DNA of 64,000 nt from Prorocentrum cordatum. Its lineage: Eukaryota > Sar > Dinophyceae > Prorocentrales > Prorocentraceae. The stretch's first letter is position 1, and each line of letters opens with the position of its first letter. Shown here one piece after another: positions 52,288 through 60,301 of this stretch. Under the pieces are notes generated by a model. That model searched no databases and was not told where the DNA came from. It was given only the letters and a program-made list of their open reading frames with translations. The stretch spans positions 62,001-126,000 of the forward strand of contig CAUYUJ010019950.1 of the NCBI GenBank assembly GCA_963575745.1. Direction: 5' to 3'. A program made the position numbers and the translations under genes.

Positions 52288-55200
52288 GATGCACGCTGCT
52301 GGCGCGCGGGGCGGAGGCGCGGCTGGTGCGCGGGGCTGGGGTGCGCGCGACGCTAGCGCGCCTCGCTCTGGAGTCGGAGACGGCTGCGGATGAGAGGACC
52401 AGGAGGAGGTGGGTGCGCCTGGGGCGATCGGGGGCGGCGGCGAAGGGGGATTCGAGGACGAGAGGTCCACCGGGATACCCCCGCAGCGCGAAACCCCCGC
52501 CCCGAACCGGACACCTGGAGGACCGGCTTGCTGCTTCCCAACGCGCCCGCTAGCTCCCCGCCCCGGCTCGTGTCTTACCTGCTCCCCCTCCTTTCCCTCC
52601 TCCATTTTTGCCCCTGCTCGCGCCGATGGGCGCGCCCGCGGGGGTCGCCCGGGCGCCCGGGCCGGGCGCTCCGAGGGCCTCAGGTCGCTCCCAAACGGGG
52701 GCGGGTCGCTCCCAACCAGCCGGTCGGGGCGGGTGCCGGCCAAATCGCCGTCACCACCGCGGGCGTCCGGTGCCAGCAAGGCGTGGCCTTCCGCCATGCC
52801 TCGGGCAAACGGTGCCTGGCGCCGGTGGTCCTCCCAGAGATATCCGTGGAAGGCGTCCGTGGACCACCTCCCAAACCTCTTGACCGCCTCTAGGTCGCGA
52901 CAGGCGTGGTATAACGCCGTCGCGCCCCCGATGCGCAGGGAGTGGGATCCCGTCTGGCCCGCGTCCACGCCGCAGGCGGCGGCCGCGAGTTGGAGGAGCC
53001 CCTGCGCCTCCTCCCGCATAATCGGGTGGCCGTCAGGCCTGCGGAACAGGGGGGGCCCCGCCTCGGTTCCTTGTCCGAACCCGTCCGGCAGCTCCCTCTG
53101 GAGTTTGGCCAGTGCGTCCACGACGTACAAATCCACCCCCGAACGGAAGTGGTTGCGCACGCAGCCCGCGTTAAACTGGTCCGTCTTGGACGACGTGATC
53201 GTCAGCACTACCTCGTCGCAGTCGCCGAGCCACGCGCTGGGTGTACCCCCACGCAGGCCCTGCACGTCCTGCCCACGCGCCACCCGTCCCATGCTCCAGG
53301 AGCGGTCCTCCTGGACCAAGTACTCCGGCGCGCGGGGCATGAAGAAGTACCCAGTCATGAGCGCCGCCCATAAGATGGTCGCCTCTCGGCGCGTGGCCGT
53401 CCCGTGGGCGAACAAGTATTCGCGGAGCCAGCGCAACGTGCGGGGGGTGGCTGGCAGCTTCCGCTTCGCCTTTCCGCCCCAGCGGCGGAGTCCCTCGATC
53501 GTGGTCCGGAGCCGGCGCCGATCGGAGGTCGCATCCCCGAAACCCGCCAGGGTGTGGGCATGCCGAATGGCGAACAGGCGCTGGCGGATGGTCGTGGCCC
53601 GCCTCTTCATCACCTTGTACAGGTACACGACATACCAGATGAGGTCATCCTCATCCGTAAGGCGGGCGTCCCGCGTCTCCCCCTGGAGGTACGGGCTCCG
53701 GCCACGGAGCCTCCGCCAGAGTACCCAGTTACGCCACCCGGCGCTGTAGTTGGCACGCGTCCCTTCGGCAAGCACAGCCAGCATCGCCTCGGTGGCGGTC
53801 GCGTCCAGCTCGCGGGGGTCGGTGAGCTCACCCCGGGCCCCTTTGGGGGCGTCTCCGCCGGCGTAACGCCAGGCCGCGGGCTTCGCCCACGCGGGGGCGG
53901 GAGCGCTGCGGGCGCGCCGGCGCGTTTTGCGCGGTGGGCGCGCCTCGCCTCCCGCGCCATCCTGGGCGCTCGGCTTGGGCGTCCCCGCGTCCTCCGGGAC
54001 GGCGAAGGTCACTGCCTCGACCCGCTCCCCGTCTGCCCCGTCCTCCCCTGCCGAAGTGGCCCGAGTGGTGGCAAGGGGGTCGAGCTGGTCCGCCAGCCGA
54101 GCAGCGTCGTCCGTCGCCTTTCCCGCCTCCAGCGCGACCTCGAATGGCCCGCTTGGGCGGTCGGGGGCCTGAAGCCAGGCCCTCAGCCACAGCTTCGCCA
54201 TCGCGTCGTTAGCGAGTCGGTCGTAGTCAGGCCCGACGCCAGCGCGCGCCCCGGGTGCCTCGTCTGCGCTTGCCACCTCTACGGCCTGCCTCAGCAAGCG
54301 CTCCGCCCACTGAATCACCCAGCGGGCCGTGCGGCGCGGGGGCGCGCGGGCGGCCTGCCGCATGCGCTCGGCGATCGGCATGCCTCCCAGGCCCAGTGCA
54401 TCCCGCAGCTCCGCCGCGCCCCCCTGCGCGCGCCAGATTTCCTTCGGGTGCAGGGCTCGCGCGGTCCAACCAGCCTCGGACCCCTCCAGGACCAAGGTGT
54501 TCGCATAGCCCTTCAGTGGGTCGGGCTTCGCCCGAGCCGTATGGCAGGGCCCGCGCGGATCATGAATCACCACGCGCTGGGCCCTCCCACCCCCCGCCGG
54601 TTGCCGCGTGCCGCGCGGCCAGGGCATCATGCGATCCCCAGTCGTCGAGATCCGGGGGTCCACGAGCAGTGTGCCCTCGCTGAGGTCCAGGCGGAGTTCA
54701 TCCAGCGGCGGCCGCCCTGCCTCTCTCCAGAGCTGGCAGAAGCCGCGGGGCTCCACGCAGGGCTGTCCCAGGGGGGGGATGGGACCCGGAACCCCGGTCC
54801 GTTCTCCACGCCCCCAAACCTGGATCGCCCGCGCGCGCGCCGTGACATCGCCGAAGTGTGTGCACAGAAGACGCGTCTCGGGGGAGAGAGCCACATAGCC
54901 GAGGCGCCGCAAGCGCGCACCCAGACGCGCTGCGGCGTAGTTGACGGGGGCGTCGAGCAGCACGCCCAGCGGCCAGATGGCGACCAATAGTCGCTCCAGG
55001 CCCGCTGCCTCGCGTCCGCCGGGGTCCTCCGACAGTGACGCGCACGCCCAGCGGACCTGTGGTGCCCCTGCGGGGTCCTTGGGGTGGTCGCCGCCGTCCG
55101 GGCCCCATCGGTCGCCGACGTCCCAAGGTGCCAGCAGTGCCGACCCGCCAAGGCTCTCCCAGGCCTCCCCGAAGGGGGGCCACGCGGTTCCCACCTCCAG

Positions 55201-56385
55201 TAGCCGCGTTCCGTCGACTTGCAGGGGCGCGCAGCGTGGCAGGGCCTCTCGGGCTCCCTTGACTTGGAGCGCGGCCGCACGCCAGGGGCCATCGTCTCCT
55301 GGCATCCGCAGCTCGCGCTGGGCGGCCTCCTCCACCAGCTCGCCCCACGGGGCTGCCGGTGATAACTCGGTCCATCCCGCCTCCGCCATCCGCTGGCGTA
55401 CCTCCGCCACCGTGGCTCGAGTCACGAAGTCGGCCAACTCGTTGTGGTAAGTTCGCAAGTAAAGTCCGTCCACAACCCGGAACTTGCACCGTAGCTCCAG
55501 CATGGCCAGGACTCGAAGCAGATGGCGCGCCACCGCGTTCCGTGCACGGCGGCGTCGCAGCCAACGACTGACATTACTGTTGTCCGTGACGTACGGCAGG
55601 AGAAGCTGGAACCAGTCCGGGCCTTTCTCAGCCGCCAGGGCTATCAGGCAAAGGAGCTTGACCACCGCGATGATCTCCCCCTCTCCCTGCCAGGTGACCC
55701 CGGGGGCGGAGCGGAGCGTCTCCAGGTAGGGAGCCGCCTCCGCCACGATGTATTCGCGCGAGGTCCAGTCCAGCGCGCCAATCCGGTCCAGGGTGGCATC
55801 GCCTCCCAGCCAGCGTAACCTGCCGAGTGCCCCCGGGAGCGCGAGGGCCTCGCGTAGGCCTAGCAGGCCTTCAAAGGAGGTCTCGAAGTTACCTTCGACA
55901 GGCATCTCAAAGCAGACGCGCAGCCAGTCCAGGGTCTGGTGCCAGTCGTCCCACGCAGCCTCTACCTGCTCGGTGCCACCCGGCGGGTGGACGTAGGCCT
56001 GGCCTGGGTCTCCCGACAGCATCCGGTGGACCGCTGGGAGCTCCAGGCTCAGGGCGGGAGCTGCGCAAGCGCAGAACTGGCCTAGCCTACTTAGCTCCCT
56101 CGCGGTTCGCAGCCGTACCATGCGGCAGCCGAAGCTCAGCTCCGGCTCCGCCAGGAGGAATCGCATCTTCATGGCCTTTGGCTCCGGGAGTCCCACTCGC
56201 TCGCGCTCGAAGTCCATGCTGAGCCCCCAGATAATCTGAGTAGTAGAGGGCTCCCCCTCGGCGTCCCGTTTGCTGACGTTCACCGCTTCAGACCCGAATA
56301 CCTCCCGTATGGAAGCGTCCAGCGCGTCGCAGGCCATCCACGGCCGGACCCCGATGTCGGGCTCCACCACCACTGGATCATCCAT
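50122..56385 (-). CDS. Polyprotein part: RT end, RNase H, methyltransferase-like, tyrosine recombinase
   Basis: A 2087-codon open frame; residue 1 lies inside the RT, just after its LMDD pair. Residues 50-80 carry the post-catalytic RT block (IIWGLSMDFE, VGLPEPKAMK). RNase H: LLPYVTDNSNVSRWL (about 262-276) and YLRTYHNELADFVTR (309-323); the first Asp/Glu pair is not obvious. Residues 390-700 look like a C5-methyltransferase: a motif-I-like RLLEVGTAWPPFGEAWESLG, an RRLGYVAL ... HFGDVTARARAIQVWG block like motifs VII-VIII, and TARALHPKEIWRAQGG plus IAERMRQAARAP like motifs IX-X; the catalytic Pro-Cys is not found. Tyrosine recombinase (860-1200): Arg in FMPRAPEYL, Lys in SSKTDQ, HSLRIGGATAL, GRWSTDAFHGYLW, so all active-site residues are present. 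Beyond about 1205 is linker and the separately listed RRM frame. Confidence 0.7.
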   Translation of the reverse strand: MDDPVVVEPDIGVRPWMACDALDASIREVFGSEAVNVSKRDAEGEPSTTQIIWGLSMDFERERVGLPEPKAMKMRFLLAEPELSFGCRMVRLRTARELSRLGQFCACAAPALSLELPAVHRMLSGDPGQAYVHPPGGTEQVEAAWDDWHQTLDWLRVCFEMPVEGNFETSFEGLLGLREALALPGALGRLRWLGGDATLDRIGALDWTSREYIVAEAAPYLETLRSAPGVTWQGEGEIIAVVKLLCLIALAAEKGPDWFQLLLPYVTDNSNVSRWLRRRRARNAVARHLLRVLAMLELRCKFRVVDGLYLRTYHNELADFVTRATVAEVRQRMAEAGWTELSPAAPWGELVEEAAQRELRMPGDDGPWRAAALQVKGAREALPRCAPLQVDGTRLLEVGTAWPPFGEAWESLGGSALLAPWDVGDRWGPDGGDHPKDPAGAPQVRWACASLSEDPGGREAAGLERLLVAIWPLGVLLDAPVNYAAARLGARLRRLGYVALSPETRLLCTHFGDVTARARAIQVWGRGERTGVPGPIPPLGQPCVEPRGFCQLWREAGRPPLDELRLDLSEGTLLVDPRISTTGDRMMPWPRGTRQPAGGGRAQRVVIHDPRGPCHTARAKPDPLKGYANTLVLEGSEAGWTARALHPKEIWRAQGGAAELRDALGLGGMPIAERMRQAARAPPRRTARWVIQWAERLLRQAVEVASADEAPGARAGVGPDYDRLANDAMAKLWLRAWLQAPDRPSGPFEVALEAGKATDDAARLADQLDPLATTRATSAGEDGADGERVEAVTFAVPEDAGTPKPSAQDGAGGEARPPRKTRRRARSAPAPAWAKPAAWRYAGGDAPKGARGELTDPRELDATATEAMLAVLAEGTRANYSAGWRNWVLWRRLRGRSPYLQGETRDARLTDEDDLIWYVVYLYKVMKRRATTIRQRLFAIRHAHTLAGFGDATSDRRRLRTTIEGLRRWGGKAKRKLPATPRTLRWLREYLFAHGTATRREATILWAALMTGYFFMPRAPEYLVQEDRSWSMGRVARGQDVQGLRGGTPSAWLGDCDEVVLTITSSKTDQFNAGCVRNHFRSGVDLYVVDALAKLQRELPDGFGQGTEAGPPLFRRPDGHPIMREEAQGLLQLAAAACGVDAGQTGSHSLRIGGATALYHACRDLEAVKRFGRWSTDAFHGYLWEDHRRQAPFARGMAEGHALLAPDARGGDGDLAGTRPDRLVGSDPPPFGSDLRPSERPARAPGRPPRARPSARAGAKMEEGKEGEQVRHEPGRGASGRVGKQQAGPPGVRFGAGVSRCGGIPVDLSSSNPPSPPPPIAPGAPTSSWSSHPQPSPTPERGALASRAPQPRAPAAPPPRAPAACIMGFPVGLVAPDHSKARYHDYSIMAVNPLGVVVSGSALSDELRSAAHNILYTVVDELNSEDLVEVVNHDHEAAPCIAAACLAAGASEDHGQLVLVDGKRGAWGVGAGPNVKVQRQAAKLALALAQFQGQPMPGPRELCKNNEGLLDMMRTVDAEAVGGLTDAEDASSKGEAGPAPAPALDPSEDAATAALARAAIQAAARRRSKGAPAERPRPPRSPEQKRLAEEVRRRDRAARTPSRTRRRDREREEHRDREREERAEEAALKPKTGGAPPRAVVAKREAVLKPKSGGAPPRSLEVKTEVEETATPGAGDSPPQRRPRSRSRRRRKEEQRQSAQQQPSDQHDEGEAIIRIERVPHHVDAEVVRQVVVPFGVVKHIAFLYDHRHKREPCVLVEFQRRADAKRARECVRSNDWFYKTDPCTVATEWASRPRGPDPGSDGEDGPTIQPPACPTCARKMRWSSFDPGDGWGCEMRPAGGANSGALRWHCKGCDVSYCEACRVGYAKPKTAVEKARQSGHAEREAPGPSSGHGERPSAGAASAGAEGDRPPGDLSWPKRERSPSRSLARDPAWARRGDAPPGRSRRKTGKHAGQLRAPRGGWYEQEKKRRRAAAAAAEAAAGGGGIPAWRGKGAGDKGGKGGKVKGKHAGTTAKGAKSRGKGDKGGKGGYSKGDQGSRGPSERGRPGAGSRASRGGDGGSPRSRSERGGDRSGDEGRGRQGNTPSI

Positions 56386-57674
56386 AAGCCACTCCGAGTG
56401 GAAGTGGGTTGCGTCGTGCCAGTGCGGCTCGCCAGGCCGCTAACTCTCGTGGAGCTCCCTGGCCGCCAGGGCGAGCATCATGTAATTGCCTGGGGCTCCT
56501 GTCCACCCAAACACCATGGCTAGGTAAACGATTCTGATGCTCCCCTCGATGCCGGCGTGGGCCCCCGGCAATGAAGTGCCGAAGTCCCCGACATCCGCCG
56601 GGGCGATGTCCGGCGCCACTTGAAGGCCCGCGAGACGTCCCGCTTGGCGCAGAGAAGGCGCGCTCTGGGATGACGCGCGCGGTGCCGCACCGCCGTCCTC
56701 GCCACCTGCCGATGGCGTGGCTGGACGGCCGGTGGGTGGTCGCGCTTATGAGTGGCGGCGTTGGCCGAGAGCATCGCGTGGATCATGCGCCCCTCGGACG
56801 ATGGGGTTCTGTCCGGTAGCTGCTTCGGGACCCTCCCAAGAGGGGCTTCCACCAGCTCCGTCATGAATCCCTCTGCCGCCTGGGAAGCTACCAAGACGAT
56901 ACCCCACGTCACATCAGCCCATGCCTTCTGGTAGGCCTCGTCGATGTGGGCTCGCACGCTAGGGTACGGCTGGGCCCGCTCGCGCCTCCGCGGCGCGCCC
57001 CGCCGCGCAGATGCCCCTCCTTCCGCCAGCTCACGGACGCACTCGAAGTGCTCTCGGCTTAAACACCGCCGCACCTTGTCCCCCAGGACACCGCGGAGAG
57101 GGTTGCCCAAGCGCTCGTGGCGCGCGCGCCTAAGCAGCGCGGCCGCCTCCTTCAGGGACCCAGTCCGTTGGAGGAGCCGATCCCCCAGACCAACCAGAGT
57201 CCGCATGGCCTCGGGGTCATGCTCAGGGTGCTCCGTGCAGAAGGTCAGGTAGACCGTAGCTAGCTCAGCCGGGCTGCGCCCGTCGAGGTCCTCCACGATA
57301 TCTCCTGCCGGGTCCTCGGAAGGGGAGCGAGACTTGCCCGCGCTCGCCTCCCCCTGTGTCTCTCCCAAGGGGGGCTTGGGAAGCCCCGCCAGTGCTCGAT
57401 GCATGGCTGGGCTGAGCCTGCCGCATTTTGAGCCGTCCCCCGAGGCCTGTAGGCGCTCGATTCCAGTGAAGTCGACGCCCTGCAGTAGGCGCTCGATTCC
57501 AGTGAAGTCGACGCCCTGCAGGCGCCCGGGCGCCTTCGCCCGGGCGAAATTGGGGGGCGCCCCCGGGCCATCCTCCCATACAGGTGCCAGCTGCCGTCGC
57601 AGCTGGCTCACCGACCAGCGGTGATAGGCTCCCTTCAGCACTTTTGCCCACCGGTGCAAAGTCTGGGGGCCCAA
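56386..57674 (-). pseudogene. Reverse transcriptase, N-terminal and palm part (frameshifted, one TAG)
   Basis: The frame from 57674 holds a helical linker with an exact 27-bp direct duplication (57454-57480 and 57487-57513, peptide LQGVDFTGIER twice), then an RT fingers region, and motif A LLCAKRDVSRAFKW near 56.63 kb. Immediately after motif A the reading must shift by one base; the new frame continues as APDIAPADVGDFG and VFGWTGAPGNYMMLALAA (a typical RT block before the catalytic pair), meets a TAG at 56440-56442, and resumes with HFHSEWLMDDPVVVE, where the Asp pair is intact. So the RT is complete in content but broken by one frameshift and one stop. The 'LMDD' context is unusual compared with YVDD or FADD. 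Confidence 0.65.
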
Positions 57675-58682
57675 ACCTGCGCCTCCTTGGTGCGCTTAAT
57701 GCCCGTGCCGGGCACGTGGTCCTTCAGCTCGACGTGGTGGTGGTCGCGTGGGCATCGGCGTGCCAGCAACAGGGCGTGCAAGTACAGCAGGGGGCTGACG
57801 AGCCACCAGCTGCCCTTGCGATAGCGGCTCTCTGGCGCATCGGACGGGGCCTTACCCCAAGCGCACATGTGGATCGGGACGATCATGGCCCCGGTCGCTC
57901 GACGCAGTTCTTGCATAGGGGCCTGGTCCCAGATCTTGGGGTAGCGGCCCGAAGGCCGGGAGGACTCGACGAGGAACTCCTTGCCGGCATCGTGGAGGAT
58001 GCGGCAGGTGTCGCACGTGAACTGGGTGTGGCTGTTACCGACGAGCTCGAACTCCTTGGAGCCGTCCCCCTCGGGGCGCTCCCACGTGCGGGTCCCCTGC
58101 GGGGTCCCGCTGGGCTGGGTCATGAGCCCGAGGTCGGTGCACGAGCCACACGGTGTACCCCAGCGCCAGACGTTGGCCACATCGGGGCCCATGGGGGTCC
58201 GCGCGGCTTCCTGTAGGCGCGCGCGAACAGCAGGGTCGAGGGTGTCGTGGTCCGGTCGTGGGCCGGACTCTCGGAGAGTGTCGTCGTCGGGCTCCAGCAC
58301 CCGGATACCCTCGGCTCGGAGCGCGGCAGACCAATTCCCAGACCCGGCATACACCTCCATGGGCGACCAGACCGTACGCGAACGCGGGGTCGTGTCGAAG
58401 TGGTATCGCGTTGGCCTCCAGGAGGCGGGCCTGGACGTCTGCCGGATGTTCTCCGAACGAAGCCGGCGCGCGCCCAACTGCGCGGCCAGCCCGACCTTCC
58501 GCTGCCTTGCAGTGGGTGCAGGGCGCGCTCTTGCCTGGGACGGTGGGTTCGACGTCCGGGCCCTCGTCGAGCATCTCGCGCCAGCCGACGCTGACGATCT
58601 CTCGGGACAGGCTGCCCGCGTGCCCCCAGCGCTGGCCTAGGGCCACTGCCTCCGCGTGGGTGCCAGGGCGCAAGACGCGCAT
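57635..58682 (-). pseudogene. Methyltransferase-like segment upstream of the RT
   Basis: The frame 58477-57635 contains EVYAGSGNWSAALRAEGI, which resembles the AdoMet-binding motif I (F-x-G-x-G), and WRWGTPCGSCTDLG, which resembles the catalytic Pro-Cys motif IV of C5-methyltransferases. Then come FLVESSRPSGRY and MIVPIHMCAWG, and a His-rich CPRDHHHVELKDHVPGTG before the join to the RT frame near 57.65 kb. I recall a comparable block in DIRS-like polyproteins of dinoflagellates. The preceding piece (58682 to about 58.45 kb) is in the frame of the N-terminal ORF and has a CTHC pair; the frames switch near 58.45 kb. Enzyme activity cannot be judged; it might instead be a catalytically dead fold. 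Confidence 0.45.
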
Positions 58683-58733
58683 GTGGCCGCGCCAGATCAG
58701 GAGCGGGATAACTCGATCCTCCGCACCAGCACC

Positions 58734-59816
58734 CTATCCCAGCAGGTGGTCGACGCATAGGCGCCCACTGCCATTGACGCGGTGCACCTGGAGCGTGACG
58801 GCGTCGAGGTCGGCGACGGGGCATGCTGCCAGGCAGCGATAATCCTTGTCGTGGTGCGGGTGCACCGCGTCGTGGACGCAGGATCGGACATCGGCCTCCA
58901 TGGCCGTAATCCACGGGGGCGAGTCGCCCAGGGCGCGCAGCGCCTCGTGGGCCTCCTCCCACAGTGCGCGTCGGTACTCCGCGGCCAACTGCTGCACCGC
59001 ATCCGGGCTGGGCTCACCTTCGCCCTCGCCCGCGCGCAGCAGGAGCACCCCGGCAGCTACGTGCAGTAGCAAACACTGCCGTTCCTCGGTGTCGCCCACC
59101 TCCAGGCCCATCGCCCGGCCCATCTCCTCCGCAGGGCTGAGGCGGTCCCGGTAGTCGAGGAAGGCCCACTGGATGCGGGTGCCCCCGCCCCAAAAGGTGT
59201 AAGACCCGCGACCTATCAGCCCGTCAGCATCCCAGGCGACCGGGCCGACCTCGGCCCCGCCCTCGGAGACGCATCCTGCGGCGCAGCTGAGCGCCTCGTG
59301 CAGGTCGGCCGCCTCGCTGCTGAGTCCCCGATGGCCGCGGTCCACGGCCTCCTCGAGGGCCCGCTCCACGGTGAGGCGCTCCCCGTGCAGGCGTGCTCCC
59401 ATGACGCGCCCGCGCACGTGGCTCTGCAGATACTCACTGGCCCCTTTCAGAGGCGCGAAGATGCCTTCGGACTCAAGCTCCTGCATGAGCTTGCGGCGAA
59501 GCTCCGGTCCCTCCCCCGTGGGCTGGGCGTCCCAAGTGGCCGCCGCGCGTGGGCAGTCGTGGTCCTCGAGCCATCCGAAGTCGGGACCCTTGACCGCTTC
59601 CCGGAGATCGGACTCCATCGCAGTAAGCTGGAGAGTAGCGTAGTCGTCCGGGGCCTGCCCAGGGCCCGGGTCGCCCGCCGCTCGCGAGCCATTCCCCCGG
59701 CCACGGCCCTGTCCCTTCTGGGAATCAGGGGCAGCAGGGGGAGAGGTGCCCTCGCCGACCTTCTCGGCCTCGGCTGCCTTGGCTTGCGAGCGCAGTTGCG
59801 CAATCATCCCATCCAC
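58734..59816 (-). CDS. N-terminal ORF of the large retroelement (unknown domain)
   Basis: A 360-residue frame from ATG 59814-59816 to a TAG at 58734-58736. After a Gln/Gly-rich start it is a helical, acidic, Trp-containing protein (MESDLREAVKGPDFGWLED, LLLHVAAGVLLLRAGEGEG, YRRALWEEAHEALRALG). The last part repeats the form of the first: MESDLREAVKG against MEADVRSCVHDAV. A Cys/His cluster follows (HPHHDKDYRCLAACPVAD). The same frame continues in protein-like sequence after the TAG, so the stop is either a mutation or a readthrough point. No family is recognised; position suggests the gag-equivalent or the leader of the polyprotein. Confidence 0.5.
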   Translation of the reverse strand: MDGMIAQLRSQAKAAEAEKVGEGTSPPAAPDSQKGQGRGRGNGSRAAGDPGPGQAPDDYATLQLTAMESDLREAVKGPDFGWLEDHDCPRAAATWDAQPTGEGPELRRKLMQELESEGIFAPLKGASEYLQSHVRGRVMGARLHGERLTVERALEEAVDRGHRGLSSEAADLHEALSCAAGCVSEGGAEVGPVAWDADGLIGRGSYTFWGGGTRIQWAFLDYRDRLSPAEEMGRAMGLEVGDTEERQCLLLHVAAGVLLLRAGEGEGEPSPDAVQQLAAEYRRALWEEAHEALRALGDSPPWITAMEADVRSCVHDAVHPHHDKDYRCLAACPVADLDAVTLQVHRVNGSGRLCVDHLLG

Positions 59817-60301
59817 CTGTTTGGGATCGATCCGGGGCGTCCCAAGCCCAGTAGACGCACAGCGCTACTTTTTTAAATCCTGGTTCAACGCAGTTCAACG
59901 TACTTGACATAGCGTATACACGCGTTAACATATACGCATCGTATTATGATGACGTTTTGACATGTTAAGAACGGTCGAAAGTAACATGTGGACTTAACAT
60001 TATTTGTAACATAAATAAGACAACTAAAAAACACGAAAACAAATAACACCATCTTCCAACATATTATGATTTATGATTCTGGTGTTCGGGGCTTCTACCT
60101 TATAACATATTAACATGTTTCACTGCAGATATCTGTCGTTTGGATTCCAGGTCTTGCGTTGGGCGGGGGGATCATCACGCGCCGTTGGCCCAACAAGGGT
60201 TGGCGAATTTATGCTAACTAGCCGAGGCCCCAATGAGGCATTGTCCGTTCCATTGATGTTTTGGTTCAGGCCGTTTGCCGCACTTTGCGCCCAGTGAAGA
60301 C
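59817..60301. other. AT-rich spacer upstream of the 402-codon frame
   Basis: From about 59920 to 60120 the base composition is strikingly AT-rich for this window ('aacatattatgattta'-like). No gene. It marks the right limit of the retroelement and may contain the promoter of the plus-strand gene at 60302. A poor spliced-leader-like string ('gttttggttcagg' at 60258-60270) lies about 30 bases before the ATG but is too diverged to call. Confidence 0.5.

Larger units (their letters stand above)
49177..59816 (-). mobile_element. Large tyrosine-recombinase retroelement with methyltransferase-like domains
   Basis: Minus-strand order: N-terminal ORF (59816-58734), a TAG, a methyltransferase-like segment (58682-57635), RT (57674 to about 56.2 kb), RNase H, a second methyltransferase-like segment, a tyrosine recombinase (to about 52.8 kb), a 3' ORF with RRM and zinc motifs (to 50122), then two direct copies of a repeat of about 212 bp (49734-49523 and 49390-49177) separated by 132 bp. 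The repeat pair with a unique middle resembles the B1-A2-B2 end of the 20.5-26.7 kb element. No matching A1 was found upstream of 59816, so the 5' end is probably missing. The polyprotein is broken by two TAG codons and about three frameshifts. Confidence 0.65.

Noticed and set aside
49618-52356. Plus-strand frame of 912 codons opposite the RRM frame
   Set aside because: The minus strand has recognisable RRM and zinc motifs; the plus frame is Ala/Leu/Arg-rich, the usual shadow of GC-rich coding DNA.
53404-54990. Plus-strand frame of 528 codons
   Set aside because: It is antisense to the methyltransferase-like and recombinase regions and shows no domain of its own.
60249-60270. 'ccgttccattgatgttttgg' region upstream of the 60302 gene as a DinoSL relic
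   Set aside because: It needs a 4-5-base insertion and several substitutions; the match is not better than chance.
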